From JAPLJM01 sp963708515 (GTDB taxonomy: Bacteria > Desulfobacterota > Syntrophia > Syntrophales > Fen-1087), in the NCBI GenBank assembly GCA_963708515.1, contig CAVPSX010000012.1, forward strand, positions 372,001 through 436,000: 64,000 bases of DNA. Reading direction: 5' to 3'. Positions 47,153 to 56,477 of this stretch are shown one piece after another. The notes under the pieces were generated by a model. It had not been told where the DNA came from and did not search any database. It saw only the letters and a program-made list of their open reading frames with translations. The number at the start of each line of letters is the position of its first letter. The first letter of the stretch is position 1. The translations under genes were made by a program, and so were the position numbers.

Positions 47153-47869
47153 ATGTCCATTCTTGAGTGGAAAAAAGACCAGACGGTAGCCGTGATTACA
47201 ATGACCAACGGGGAGAACCGGCATAATCCCGCCTATACCGCGGCGATTCTCAATGCCTTTGATGAAATTGAAAAAGATGAGACCATTTCATCGGTGGTCA
47301 TCACTTCCAATGATTCGAAAAACTGGTCCCAGGGCATTGACCTGCAGTGGCTGCTGACGGTGTTTAATAACAAGGACTACCGGGCCATCAAGGACTTCAT
47401 GTACGGCCTCAACGCCATCTTCAAGCGCATCCTGCTGTATCCCATGCCCGTGATCGCCGCCATCAACGGCCACGCTTTCGGGGACGGCGCCATCATGGCC
47501 TGCGCCTGTGACTTCCGTTTCATGAAGTCTTCCAAGGGCTTTTTCTGCTTTCCCGAAATCGACATCAGCATCCCGTTCCTGCCGGGCATGATCTGCCTCG
47601 TGAAGAAGGCCTTCCCGTACTACAAGGTGGAAGAGGCGGTCTATATGGGCAAACGTTACGGCGCCAAAGAGCTCGAGGACCATCACATCATTGTAAAAGC
47701 CTGCGAAGATGATGACGCGCTCATGCGCGAAGCCCTTGCCTATGCCCGGCTCTTCACAAAAAAGAGACCCATTTTCGGCGAAATGAAGCGGCGCTACCAC
47801 AAGCACATCCTCGAAGCCATGGACAAGGAAGACCCCGAGTACATCGAACCGCTGAAGCTGATGATGTAG
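47153..47869 (+). CDS. enoyl-CoA hydratase/isomerase family protein
   Basis: 238 residues of the crotonase fold. Oxyanion-hole parts are SQGIDLQWL (~61) and INGHAFGDGAIMACACD (~105). Of the two hydratase glutamates only one is seen: FCFPEIDISIPF keeps the second, while the first is replaced by Ile in GDGAIMA. One-Glu crotonases are often delta3-delta2-enoyl-CoA isomerases rather than hydratases, so isomerase is the better guess. AGGAGG precedes the ATG. A single gene; it may serve the acyl-CoA dehydrogenases and the 4-hydroxybutyryl-CoA dehydratase elsewhere in the window. Confidence 0.85.
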   Translation: MSILEWKKDQTVAVITMTNGENRHNPAYTAAILNAFDEIEKDETISSVVITSNDSKNWSQGIDLQWLLTVFNNKDYRAIKDFMYGLNAIFKRILLYPMPVIAAINGHAFGDGAIMACACDFRFMKSSKGFFCFPEIDISIPFLPGMICLVKKAFPYYKVEEAVYMGKRYGAKELEDHHIIVKACEDDDALMREALAYARLFTKKRPIFGEMKRRYHKHILEAMDKEDPEYIEPLKLMM

Positions 47870-47987
47870 GTAGGAAATCAGGGACAACACCCCTATTTTT
47901 ACCACCGGATAATCGCGGCGCCTTCCCTGATTTTCCCGAGGGCATGGTGAATTCACCGGTATTTTTGTCTTCTCTGTTAGGGAATCG

Positions 47988-49472
47988 ATGATCAAAGCAA
48001 ACAGGGACATTCTGCTCTTAATCGCCCTCTTCAGCCTTATCCGGCTGGCGGTGTCCCCCTCTTTCGGCCTCGGCGTCGATGAGGCCCATTACTTTCTCTA
48101 CGCCAAATACCTGGACCTCAGTTACGTCGACCACCCGCCGCTGGTCGGCTGGTTTCATGCACCGATCTACTATCTTTTCGGGACAAGCGAATTCCTGGTC
48201 CGCCTTCCGGCTATTATTCTTTTCGCGCTGACCACTTACCTGCTTTATCAATTCACCGCGGCCCTGTCCGGCTCCAGACAGATTGCCCTCCTGGCCGCGC
48301 TGGCTGTGAACAGCTCCTTTCTGTTCAATGCCCTGAGTTTCATGCTGTTGCCCGATTCCTTCCTGTATCCGCTCATGCTGCTCTTGATCTTTACGATCAA
48401 GAAGATGGAGGAATCCCCGCAATTGAAATATTTTGTCTGTCTCGGTGTGCTCCTGGGATTATCCGGACTGGCCAAATATACCGCTATTCTTTTTATACCG
48501 CCGCTTGCGGCCTATTTCATCATCAAGCGGCGCTATGACCTGCTTGTTTCAAAACAGATGCTCCTGGCGGCGATCATCGCCCTGATGCTGGTTTCACCGG
48601 TGTTGTACTGGAACCTGCAAAACGATTTTGTCAGCTTCCGCTATCAGACCGGTCATGTCATGGGTTCCGCATCCATCGGTGTGAAGGCCTTTTTTACATC
48701 GCTGGCGGCTCAGTTCGGCAGTTACAGCCCCTTTCTGTTTCTGATCGCTTTTTATGGTTTCTTCAAAAGTTTCCGGGATAAAAACGACTGGATCCGGCTT
48801 GCGCTTCTTTTCGGAGGCGCCATTCTGATCTTTTTCCTGTACACCTCCCTGCGCGAGACCGCCCTGCCCCACTGGAACAGCCCCTTCTACCTGTTGTTTA
48901 TTCCGATCGGCGTGTATTATCTCAGCGGACCTATGCGCAGCGAAGAACCTCGCCCGCAGGTCGCTGTTACCAACACTTTTCGCAAAAAAAAGATTTTTCT
49001 GAATTTCTCCATCTGTTTCAGTCTGATTGTCACGCTGTTGTTATACGCCGAACTGGGAGGAAAATTCTTTCGTTTCCCCGATTACCAATCTCCCTTCCGG
49101 GATATTTACGGATATGACGCCATGGCCGCGGAGGCGAACAGCATTCTCAACAGAAATCATAGCGCGAAGCAGGCCCTGGCCGTCACCAACTGGACGGTCG
49201 GCAGTCGCATGACTTACTATGCCTTGCCTTACAAAATGGAGGTATTTGTGATCGACAAGCGTCAGGATCAGTTTGATTTCTGGCAGAAACAGTCGCCGGC
49301 GGGTTACGATCTGCTGTTTGTCAACACGCGCTTCGACCGCGAAGACATCGAAAAGACCTACCGCTGTGATGTCGTTCAGCCCGTTAAAAACATGGACATT
49401 CTGCTCAACGGCGGGAAAGTCAACAGCGTCGATTTTGTCTGGTGCAGAAATTTCCGAGGGGACAGATCATGA
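47988..49472 (+). CDS. GT39/ArnT-like membrane glycosyltransferase
   Basis: 494 residues with about 10-11 membrane helices. The N-terminal loop LGVDEAHYFLYAKYLDLSYV followed by DHPP is the GT39/PMT catalytic loop with its acidic pair. A later periplasmic loop (ETALPHWNSPFY) and a C-terminal soluble domain follow. It transfers a sugar from a polyprenyl-phosphate donor to lipid A, a glycolipid or protein on the outer face of the cytoplasmic membrane. It overlaps the PAP2 gene by four bases (ATGA), so the two are made together. Confidence 0.88.
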   Translation: MIKANRDILLLIALFSLIRLAVSPSFGLGVDEAHYFLYAKYLDLSYVDHPPLVGWFHAPIYYLFGTSEFLVRLPAIILFALTTYLLYQFTAALSGSRQIALLAALAVNSSFLFNALSFMLLPDSFLYPLMLLLIFTIKKMEESPQLKYFVCLGVLLGLSGLAKYTAILFIPPLAAYFIIKRRYDLLVSKQMLLAAIIALMLVSPVLYWNLQNDFVSFRYQTGHVMGSASIGVKAFFTSLAAQFGSYSPFLFLIAFYGFFKSFRDKNDWIRLALLFGGAILIFFLYTSLRETALPHWNSPFYLLFIPIGVYYLSGPMRSEEPRPQVAVTNTFRKKKIFLNFSICFSLIVTLLLYAELGGKFFRFPDYQSPFRDIYGYDAMAAEANSILNRNHSAKQALAVTNWTVGSRMTYYALPYKMEVFVIDKRQDQFDFWQKQSPAGYDLLFVNTRFDREDIEKTYRCDVVQPVKNMDILLNGGKVNSVDFVWCRNFRGDRS

Positions 49473-50125
49473 CGCGCTGCAATCGTCGTATTGTCGTCGG
49501 TTCCGTCCTGCTGATGGTGTCGATGACGATCAGCTATGTCCTGCTCGACCGGCCGTTGAGCCTTTTCTGTCAGGGCCTGAACCCAGCGGTCATTGAAGTT
49601 TTCCAATGGATTACGGAGCTGGGAAAGTCTATCGGGTATCTTGTCGGTTTTGCGGCGCTGTCTGTCTTTTTTAAATTTTTCCGGCGGCGGCACCTTGCCG
49701 CCAGCCGCGCCCTTTTTCTGTTCGCCGCCGTCGCCCTGTCGGGACTGGCCACGGATTTGATCAAACCCCTGGTGGGACGCCTCCGGCCCAAGCTGCTGTT
49801 TGAAGACAATCTCTACAGCTTCGATCCTTTCCGGATCGGCTATGAATACAATTCGTTCCCATCCGGCCATGCCACCACGGTTTTCGCCCTGGCGGCTGCG
49901 CTGACGCTCTTTTTCCCGCGCTGGCGGCTGCCGCTCGCGGGCTTTGCCGTTGTTGTGGGTTTGAGCCGGATCATCGTCGGTGCGCATTATCTGAGCGATG
50001 TCATGGCGGGCGCTTATGTGGGCATCATGACGGTTTTTCTCCTGGTTCTGCTTTGCCGCCGTCGCGGGTGGATGGATTTCCCGGGGGATTCGGATGTGGA
50101 AAGTGCCTGTCTGAAACAGGCTTGA
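49469..50125 (+). CDS. PAP2-family membrane phosphatase
   Basis: 218 residues, six helices. The three PAP2 motifs are visible: KPLVGRLRPK (K-x6-R-P), PSGHATT and SRIIVGAHYLSD. These enzymes remove phosphate from polyprenyl pyrophosphate or lipid phosphates at the periplasmic face. ATG 49469 overlaps the upstream stop, so translational coupling with the GT39-like enzyme supports a shared role in recycling its polyprenyl-phosphate carrier or trimming lipid A. Confidence 0.9.
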   Translation: MTRCNRRIVVGSVLLMVSMTISYVLLDRPLSLFCQGLNPAVIEVFQWITELGKSIGYLVGFAALSVFFKFFRRRHLAASRALFLFAAVALSGLATDLIKPLVGRLRPKLLFEDNLYSFDPFRIGYEYNSFPSGHATTVFALAAALTLFFPRWRLPLAGFAVVVGLSRIIVGAHYLSDVMAGAYVGIMTVFLLVLLCRRRGWMDFPGDSDVESACLKQA

Positions 50126-50186
50126 CAGGCGTCCCCTGTGAATCCCGCATCTCGTTCGAAGTATCCGGAACACAACAGAGTTGATG

Positions 50187-50672
50187 TCAACGATTATCAT
50201 ATCTCAAATATGTGCCGATGTCCGGCGTGATGACTACAACCGTGTAGTCGTCTTTCATCATAAGAGATGTGGTAGCTGCGAGGATGGAATACCAGACTCC
50301 GATCTGCTTACCTTTATCATCGAATACTGCGAATCCATGTAGAGCCAATCGTATGTCAACAGACCTTACCTTGTTCTGCATGTCTATGACAAGTTCACGG
50401 AGTTTCTGGGGTGTCATATCGACCTGCTTCCACAGGTCGGACTCAAGTATATAGGCTTTATCCAATCCCATAATCGCATTGGGATGGACGTCTGATCCAC
50501 TGATATAATAATTGTAACTGGGGTTGACTTGATATGATTCAAAAGTTTTTGACGCATGCCTGTCGAGTGATATTTTACCGTAATTTTTAGTGAGGGAACT
50601 TTTACACGCCACTGATGATAATACTATCAAAGTGCATATGATATAAAAGGCTGGTCTCCAGTGCTTTTTCAT
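50187..50672 (-). CDS. lipoprotein of unknown function
   Basis: 161 residues from ATG 50672 (GAGAGAG-type site ahead; a further start at 50696 adds eight residues). The signal peptide KKHWRPAFYIICTLIVLSSVAC has a lipobox ending SVAC. The mature part has YYISGSDVHPNAIMGLDKAY, ALHGFAVFDDKGKQIGVWYS and DDYTVVVITPDIGTYLRYDN. No family recognised. The local base composition is more AT-rich than the neighbours, a possible sign of transfer. It converges with PAP2 and is followed by pirin upstream on the same strand. Confidence 0.75.
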   Translation of the reverse strand: MKKHWRPAFYIICTLIVLSSVACKSSLTKNYGKISLDRHASKTFESYQVNPSYNYYISGSDVHPNAIMGLDKAYILESDLWKQVDMTPQKLRELVIDMQNKVRSVDIRLALHGFAVFDDKGKQIGVWYSILAATTSLMMKDDYTVVVITPDIGTYLRYDNR

Positions 50673-50741
50673 TTCTCTCTCTCCTTTCAAAAACATTTAT
50701 TTCTCTAATCAGAACTCCCTTCCGGAATTTAAAAGTATGAA

Positions 50742-51656
50742 TCACCCCTTCTGGTGCTTGATAAATGTTCCATTGCGATACTCCTCGAAGGCGATCTCCA
50801 GTTCTTGTTGCGTGTTCATGACGACCGGACCGTACCACGCGACTGGTTCACCGACGGGTTTTCCGGAGATGAGGAGAAACCGGACAGGTTCATCCTCGGT
50901 AAACACGACGATCTGTCCTCCCTCATCGAACAGAATAAGCGTCTCGTTTGCAGCAAAGGGATTTCTTTCGAAGTCGAGGTAGTTAATGCCTTCGACCTCG
51001 TATGCATAGGGGTTTTTCTCTCGGCAGAATCTTGCCTTACCTTCAATAATATATGCGAAGACGGTGTGCCATGATTTGGTTGAATGAATAAACTCTGTTT
51101 TTGCAGGGACCCTTATATCAAGATATTCCGGATCGGTGACAATGTCCCGGACAGGGCCCTGTTCCCCATCAACTTCGCCGCAAATGATCCGGATCGTTAC
51201 GCCGTTGCCCCGAGAGATTAACGGGATCTCATTGCTTTTCACTTCGCGATAGCGAGGGTGCATCATCTTATGGGAGGCCGGGAGATTGGCCCACAACTGG
51301 AATCCCCCCATGCGTCCTGTCTTGTCTCCCTTGGGCATCTCCTGATGGATGATGCCGCTGCCGGCTGTCATCCACTGTACATCCCCGGATCCGATCACGC
51401 CTTTGTTTTTCATGCTGTCCCCGTGCTCAACACTTCCATGAAGAACATACGTGATGGTCTCGATTCCGCGATGCGGATGCCAGGGGAAACCCTTGATGTA
51501 ATGCCGGGGATCGTTTGAACGAAAATCATCGAGCAGGAGAAAAGGGTCGAATAGTGGCGCCTGGTCGTTGCTGAAAGCCCGTTTCAGATGTACTCCGGCG
51601 CCTTCAATGGTGGGTCTGCTCTTGATGACCTTACGGATGTTCCTGATCTTTTCCAT
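50742..51656 (-). CDS. pirin family protein
   Basis: A 304-residue bicupin. The metal site FPWHPHRGIETITYVLHGSV (~57-76) and the partner EHGDS/GIIHQEMP are present. Pirins bind Fe(II) or other metals; some are quercetin 2,3-dioxygenases, others redox-responsive regulators. Length and motifs fit. The C-terminal cupin is present (NGVTIRIICGEVDGEQGP). It is on the same strand as the nitronate-monooxygenase-like gene upstream with 103 bases between; linkage uncertain. Confidence 0.92.
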   Translation of the reverse strand: MEKIRNIRKVIKSRPTIEGAGVHLKRAFSNDQAPLFDPFLLLDDFRSNDPRHYIKGFPWHPHRGIETITYVLHGSVEHGDSMKNKGVIGSGDVQWMTAGSGIIHQEMPKGDKTGRMGGFQLWANLPASHKMMHPRYREVKSNEIPLISRGNGVTIRIICGEVDGEQGPVRDIVTDPEYLDIRVPAKTEFIHSTKSWHTVFAYIIEGKARFCREKNPYAYEVEGINYLDFERNPFAANETLILFDEGGQIVVFTEDEPVRFLLISGKPVGEPVAWYGPVVMNTQQELEIAFEEYRNGTFIKHQKG

Positions 51657-51759
51657 TTTGGTTCCCCTTGATTCCTTTCCCAGCCATGTCCTTTCTGGGG
51701 CAACCAGTTGTCATGTTTCGTTCCTCTTTGATTCGTGATAAATAATATCTTATGAACCT

Positions 51760-52704
51760 TTAGAAATCCCTCAGCCGTTGAACGGCTTGGTAATACTGTG
51801 AGACGATCTCGCGGACGACATCGCCGGCGGGTTTGATCTCTTTCAGCGCGCCCACGGCCTGACCGATCTGGATTTCGCCGTCCTTCAGGTCGCCGTCAAA
51901 CATGCCGAGCTTTGTCCGCTGTTCGCCGACGAGATGCAGCAGTTCTTCCTCTGAGGCCCCTCTCGCTTCCGCCGCAAGAATCGTTTTGGCCCAGTTGTTG
52001 ACGATCACGCGGGCCGGGATGAGCTTGCGCAGAATGAGAAACGTATCGGTCGGCGATGCGTTCAACATGGACCGTTTGAAATTGTCATGGGCGCTGGACT
52101 CCACGGTGGCAGCAAAGCGCGTTCCGATCTGAACCCCTTCCGCGCCCAGCGACAGCGCCGCCGCCATGCCGCGTCCGTCGTAGATGCCGCCGGCCGCAAT
52201 CACAGGAATCTTCACGGCATCGACGGCCTGGGGGACGAGCACCATGGTCGTCAGCTCTTCGCGGCCATTATGACCGCCGGCTTCGAAACCTTCCACGACC
52301 ACGGCGTCAACGCCCGCCTCCTCGCACTTCACGGCCAGCATTGGCGAGGCGGTCACGTGCACAACGGTCATGCCTGCATCCTTGAAACGGCCGGTGAATT
52401 TCTTCGGGCTGCCGCCGGAGGTGAAAACGATCCGGATCCTCTCCTCCTGGACGACTGTGGCCATCTCATCGGCAAATTTGAAGAAAATGGGAAAATTGAC
52501 ACCCCAGGGTTTATCGGGGCAGGCTGCCTTCGCCTTCCGGATATGCTCGCGCAACAACTCCGGCGTCATGGAACCGGCGCCGATGAGCCCCAGCGCCCCG
52601 GCCTTTGCCGCCGCTACAGCCAACTTCCAACCGCTGACCCAGACCATGCCGGCCTGGATGATCGGATAGTCGATATTGAACAGTTTGGTAATTCTCGTTT
52701 TCAT
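51760..52704 (-). CDS. nitronate monooxygenase/FabK-like FMN protein
   Basis: 314 residues from ATG 52704, five bases past the dehydratase stop (AAGGG upstream); an earlier in-frame start reads into the upstream gene. A TIM-barrel flavoprotein: TKLFNIDYPIIQAGMVWVSG, GALGLIGAGSMTPELL, VVEGFEAGGHNGREE (with the family His) and IPVIAAGGIYDGRGMAAALS, GVQIGTRFAATVES for FMN phosphate. The family holds nitronate monooxygenases and FabK-type enoyl reductases. Directly after the 4-hydroxybutyryl-CoA dehydratase, a reductase acting on an acyl-CoA is as likely as nitronate oxidation. Confidence 0.88.
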   Translation of the reverse strand: MKTRITKLFNIDYPIIQAGMVWVSGWKLAVAAAKAGALGLIGAGSMTPELLREHIRKAKAACPDKPWGVNFPIFFKFADEMATVVQEERIRIVFTSGGSPKKFTGRFKDAGMTVVHVTASPMLAVKCEEAGVDAVVVEGFEAGGHNGREELTTMVLVPQAVDAVKIPVIAAGGIYDGRGMAAALSLGAEGVQIGTRFAATVESSAHDNFKRSMLNASPTDTFLILRKLIPARVIVNNWAKTILAAEARGASEEELLHLVGEQRTKLGMFDGDLKDGEIQIGQAVGALKEIKPAGDVVREIVSQYYQAVQRLRDF

Positions 52705-52708
52705 GGCA

Positions 52709-54160
52709 TCAACCCTTGATCCCGGCAAGCTTTTTCGCCAGTTGCTTTTTGTGTTCGAGATTGCCCTGGCGGGAGATCATGATGCGTTGCGCCTGCGGGG
52801 AGCCGGCGCCGTGCATCGATTCGGTGCGGTATCCGACCGCCGCAGTTCCGAGTGTGATGTTTTCGATCAGGCGCAGAATGCGACAACGATCCTCCGTCGG
52901 CGCCGATGCAACGCCCCGCAGATATTTTTCCACCCATTTGCCGATCTCCGGGTGGCGCAGATCCTTTTCCGAGGGCATCGTAACGAGTATTCCCCCGGCA
53001 ATATCCTCGGCAAGCCGCGCAATTTCATAGGGAAAACGCGTCACATTCTGTTTGCAGACATTGGCCAGCAGCAGATCGATGAGGTAATTCCCCGAGGCTG
53101 TCGGGCGCCCCTGCGACGAGCAGGCAATCCCGCAGGCGTAAAGCGTCTCGTTGAGGTGCATCATCTCAATGAGTTTGTCCTTGATGTGGGACGCCTTGGC
53201 TGCGCCGTTGTAATCGGCCGCCAGCGCCGCTGCGCCGATGAGCACATCGCCAACGCCGACTTTGCAGCCGCCGTAGCTCTGACGGTGATACCCGGCGAAG
53301 CGTTCCACGAGTGCGCCACTGAATTCGGCTTCGCCGCACATGAACACATTCTCCCAGGGCACGAACAGATTGTCGAAAATCATCAGGGCCTCATGGCCGC
53401 CGAAATTTTTGTTGCCCACGTCGATCTCGCCGCCTTCGAGTTTCCGCGTATCGCAGGACTGGCGGCCGTAGATATAAAAGACGCCCTTGGCATCAGCCGG
53501 CGCCGCGAAGCAAAGGGCGTAATCGCTATCCTCTTTGGTCATCGTGATCGTCGGCATGACGAGAATCCAGTGGGAATTGATCGCCCCTGTCTGATGGGCC
53601 TTGGCGCCGCGAACGACAATGCCGTCCTTCTTTTTCTCCACCACGCGTGTGTAGAGGTCCGGATCGGCCTGTTTGGCGGGCGACAGATAGCGGTCGCCTT
53701 TCGGATCGGTCATGGCGCCGTCCACCGTGAGGTCATCCTCCTGCATCATGAGCAGAAACTTCGTAAACCGCTCATAATAGTGCGTCCCGAGTTTCTGATC
53801 CATTTCAAAGGTCACACTGTCCACGGCATTGATCGCATCCATCCCGACGCATCGCTGAAAGCAGGCGCCCGTTTTCTGTCCCATGAGCCGTTGCATCTTG
53901 ACTTTCCGGATCAGGTCTTCCGTACTCCGGTGGAGGTGGCAGAACCGGTTTATTTTTTGCCCGGTCAGGTGGGATGTCGCCGTCATGAGGTTCTCGTGCT
54001 CGATGTTCTGCGCCAGCGCATAGGTCATCTTGACCGAATTCATGGAGGGTCTGATGATGGGATGGTCCACGGGATTTTCCACCCGCTCGCCCAGCAGGTA
54101 GACCTGAAGTTTCAGCTTGCGGAGACTTTCTTCATATTGTCCGGGTGTTTTCAACGGCAT
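52709..54160 (-). CDS. abfD: 4-hydroxybutyryl-CoA dehydratase/vinylacetyl-CoA delta-isomerase
   Basis: 483 residues, HpaB-like flavoprotein with a 4Fe-4S cluster that dehydrates 4-hydroxybutyryl-CoA to crotonyl-CoA by a ketyl-radical route and isomerises vinylacetyl-CoA. All four cluster ligands of the Clostridium aminobutyricum enzyme (Cys99, Cys103, His292, Cys299) have counterparts here: Cys100 and Cys104 in GACFQRCVG, His292 and Cys299 in GYHRQSYGGCKVG. FAD-site segments include AHQTGAINSHWILVMP and FDNLFVPWENVFMCGE. It lies between a polyferredoxin and the FMN protein on one strand. Allocated to a 4-hydroxybutyrate or succinate-semialdehyde branch feeding crotonyl-CoA. Confidence 0.92.
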   Translation of the reverse strand: MPLKTPGQYEESLRKLKLQVYLLGERVENPVDHPIIRPSMNSVKMTYALAQNIEHENLMTATSHLTGQKINRFCHLHRSTEDLIRKVKMQRLMGQKTGACFQRCVGMDAINAVDSVTFEMDQKLGTHYYERFTKFLLMMQEDDLTVDGAMTDPKGDRYLSPAKQADPDLYTRVVEKKKDGIVVRGAKAHQTGAINSHWILVMPTITMTKEDSDYALCFAAPADAKGVFYIYGRQSCDTRKLEGGEIDVGNKNFGGHEALMIFDNLFVPWENVFMCGEAEFSGALVERFAGYHRQSYGGCKVGVGDVLIGAAALAADYNGAAKASHIKDKLIEMMHLNETLYACGIACSSQGRPTASGNYLIDLLLANVCKQNVTRFPYEIARLAEDIAGGILVTMPSEKDLRHPEIGKWVEKYLRGVASAPTEDRCRILRLIENITLGTAAVGYRTESMHGAGSPQAQRIMISRQGNLEHKKQLAKKLAGIKG

Positions 54161-54260
54161 GATCGTATTTCTCCTTCAACTTACAATATCACTGTCTCTG
54201 TTCAGGGGTTGCTTGCAAAGCTCACCTGATTACAACCACTCACAACTCCCTCTATTGGCC

Positions 54261-55274
54261 TTACGTGATGCGGATGTGGCTTTGCGGCCGGATTTCCTCC
54301 AGAATCAGAGCGCCGGCCGGGCACTTAATGACGCAGTTGCCGCAGCCGTAGCATTTCTCCGGATCGATCAGGGCAACGCCGTTCATCGCGATGGCATGGA
54401 ACTGACAGCGATCTTCACAGATGCCGCAGCCCGTGCAGAGATCCGCGTCCAGCTTGACCCGGAAACGCGACGGCGCATAGGATGCCGCATACCCCGCCTG
54501 GTTGATCATAAACAGTCCCGTGCAACAGCATGCACAGCAGTTGCACATGAACATGTCCTTTTTCCAGTTGTTGCGGATCAGATGGACCAGTCCCGCATCC
54601 TCTGCTTCACCGAGACGCTTCAATGCCTCCTCGTTCGTCAGACGCTCCCCCAGGCCGCGGTCGAGAATCGCCGCACCGAACTGGCCGATCTGCATACACA
54701 TGGCTGTGGGCGGCGCCGGACAATTCTTGCCTTTGCCCACCTTGCGAGCCTGCATCCGGCAGGGACAGGGAATCGCCGTAATCAGCTCCGCGTCCTTGAA
54801 CATTTTTCGTGCGGAGTCGATATCCAGGACCTGCCCCCTGGATTCGACGCTTCGCTCGATGGGAATGACGCGCATCATGGGAGGCGGATTCAGGGCTTTC
54901 AACAACGAAACCAGCGCGGGCATTTCTTCATGAATCAACTTGTCCCAGAGCACGAAAAGCTCCAGCGGGGCGTCGGGATCCATGATGGAGGAATCTCTCA
55001 GTTCGATCATGGCGGGAAAAAGCCTGTAATGATCAGGCTTCGCCAAGATTCCGTTAATGGCGCCCCGCTCTTTCAACTTCTCCACCAAGTCCCGGACCCT
55101 CTCCGGCGGCAATCCTGTCCGGTCCGACAGCTCCTGCAGAGATCCCGGCAGGGCCTGAACCAGCCGGATGCTTTCGTCGTCGTCAAACAGAATGGAAAAT
55201 ACGCCCCCCAGGGTTTCGGACTCCGGAAACCCGAGCCGCATGGCGTAAGGCTTGAGTTCTTCACGAATCGGCAT
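54261..55274 (-). CDS. 4Fe-4S polyferredoxin with winged-helix N-terminus
   Basis: 337 residues. The N-terminal region (1-90) is winged-helix-like (LSDRTGLPPERVRDLVEKLK). A middle cysteine-rich part has CPCRMQARKVGKGKNC and FMCNCCACCC. The C-terminal ferredoxin domain has two 4Fe-4S motifs, CTGCGICEDRCQFHAI and CYGCGNCVIKCPAGAL. The type is found widely in anaerobes beside acyl-CoA and electron-bifurcating enzymes, where it may act as an electron carrier or sensor. It is about 100 bases upstream of the dehydratase on the same strand and may pass electrons to or from it. Confidence 0.87.
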   Translation of the reverse strand: MPIREELKPYAMRLGFPESETLGGVFSILFDDDESIRLVQALPGSLQELSDRTGLPPERVRDLVEKLKERGAINGILAKPDHYRLFPAMIELRDSSIMDPDAPLELFVLWDKLIHEEMPALVSLLKALNPPPMMRVIPIERSVESRGQVLDIDSARKMFKDAELITAIPCPCRMQARKVGKGKNCPAPPTAMCMQIGQFGAAILDRGLGERLTNEEALKRLGEAEDAGLVHLIRNNWKKDMFMCNCCACCCTGLFMINQAGYAASYAPSRFRVKLDADLCTGCGICEDRCQFHAIAMNGVALIDPEKCYGCGNCVIKCPAGALILEEIRPQSHIRIT

Positions 55275-55340
55275 TTATTTCATGTCCTTTCGGCGTTTCA
55301 TTTTACATTGAGTATGATACCTTGCACCCCATCAAAGTCA

Positions 55341-55368
55341 AGTGCTATCATTTGAGTGCTATCATTTG
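55341..55368. repeat. 14-bp perfect tandem duplication
   Basis: AGTGCTATCATTTG occurs twice in a row (55341-55354, 55355-55368), followed by AG of a third unit. It lies 17 bases ahead of the -35 box of the Tim44-like gene, where an activator could bind, and 67 bases before the divergent ferredoxin gene. Confidence 0.7.
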
Positions 55369-55384
55369 AGTAACGAAAAACAAG

Positions 55385-55413
55385 TTGACAATGGCACGGC
55401 CTGTCAATACAAT
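55385..55413 (+). promoter_or_regulatory. promoter for the Tim44-domain gene
   Basis: TTGACA (55385-55390), 17-base spacer, TACAAT (55408-55413). It falls inside the upstream extension of the frame and so also argues for the 55445 start. Confidence 0.7.
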
Positions 55414-55444
55414 AACATGCAAAATACAAAACCAGGGAGGACAT

Positions 55445-56414
55445 ATGTTTTCAAGCAAGTGCATCAAATACGGGCTGATGTTTTTCAGCCTGTTCTTCTT
55501 TCTGACCTACGTCCTGGAACTTGACGCCTATGCCCGGGCGGGCGGAGGCCGGTCTTCCGGCAGCCGCGGATCGCGGTCCTACTCGGCCCCCAAGTCTCCA
55601 TCCGCCACGCCGGCCAGTCCATCCAAACAGGTGGCGCCGGCGCCTTCCGCACCGATTATGCAGCCGCAGGGCGGCGGTTTCATGCGGAGCCTGGCCGGTG
55701 GTCTCGTTGGAGGCATGATCGGCGGGATGCTGTTCCGGAGCCTGGGATTCGGAGGCGGTGAAGGCGGCATGGGGGGCAGTGGGATCGGTCTGTTCGAAAT
55801 CGCCCTGATCGCCCTGCTTCTTTACGGGATATGGTGGTACATTAAAAAAAGGCGGCGGGAAGCGGAAGCGCCGGCAGGCGCCGCCTATTACCGGGACGCG
55901 TCGGCGGGGTCCCAACAAGGGCCCGCCTATGTACCGTCTTATGGACAGCAGGCGCAGGGATCGGACATTGACACCGGACTCGGCCACATCCGGCAGATGG
56001 ATCCTGCGTTTGACGAACAAAGATTCAAGGATCAGTGTATGGACAATTTCTTCACGGTGCAGGGGGCCTGGGCAAATCGCGACCTGTCTACCATCCGCAA
56101 CCTGCTGACAGACGAGATGTACGGCATCCTCCAGGGCGACGCTGACGAACTCAAAAAGAAGAAACGGATCAACCGTCTTGAGAACATCGCCGTGAGGAGC
56201 GTTGAGCCGATCCGAGGCCTGGCAGGAAGGGGGCAATGATTTCATCACGGTTCGTTTCTACGCGAACCTGCTGGATTACACGATTGACGAGACGTCCGGC
56301 GAAGTGGTTTCAGGCAGCAAGACCGGCTCTGTCAAATTCGAGGAGTTCTGGACATTTACACGCCCGGTGGGTAACAACCCCTGGCAGCTTTCGGCCATCA
56401 ACCAGGCGTCGTAA
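55445..56414 (+). CDS. Tim44-domain membrane protein, one frameshift
   Basis: About 322 residues when joined. A signal or membrane anchor (~5-26) is followed by a Ser/Gly/Pro-rich stretch (ARAGGGRSSGSRGSRS; PSATPASPSKQVAPAPS), a glycine-rich hydrophobic part, a second helix (GLFEIALIALLLYGIWWYIK) and a C-terminal Tim44-like domain (DPAFDEQRFKDQCMDNFF..). The frame breaks near 56200-56215 and resumes as SEAWQEGGNDFITVRFYANL to the stop at 56414. Tim44-like bacterial proteins sit in the inner membrane with unknown function. The start is ATG 55445 with GGGAGG ahead, downstream of the promoter at 55385. Confidence 0.85.
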
Positions 56415-56477
56415 GAATTTTTTATCCCGAAATTTCATTCCTCCCTCCGTCACGGGGGGAGGAATGTTTCAGCCTTT

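Noticed and set aside
52676..54229. 517-codon plus-strand frame across the dehydratase
   Set aside because: Antisense shadow of the well-conserved dehydratase.
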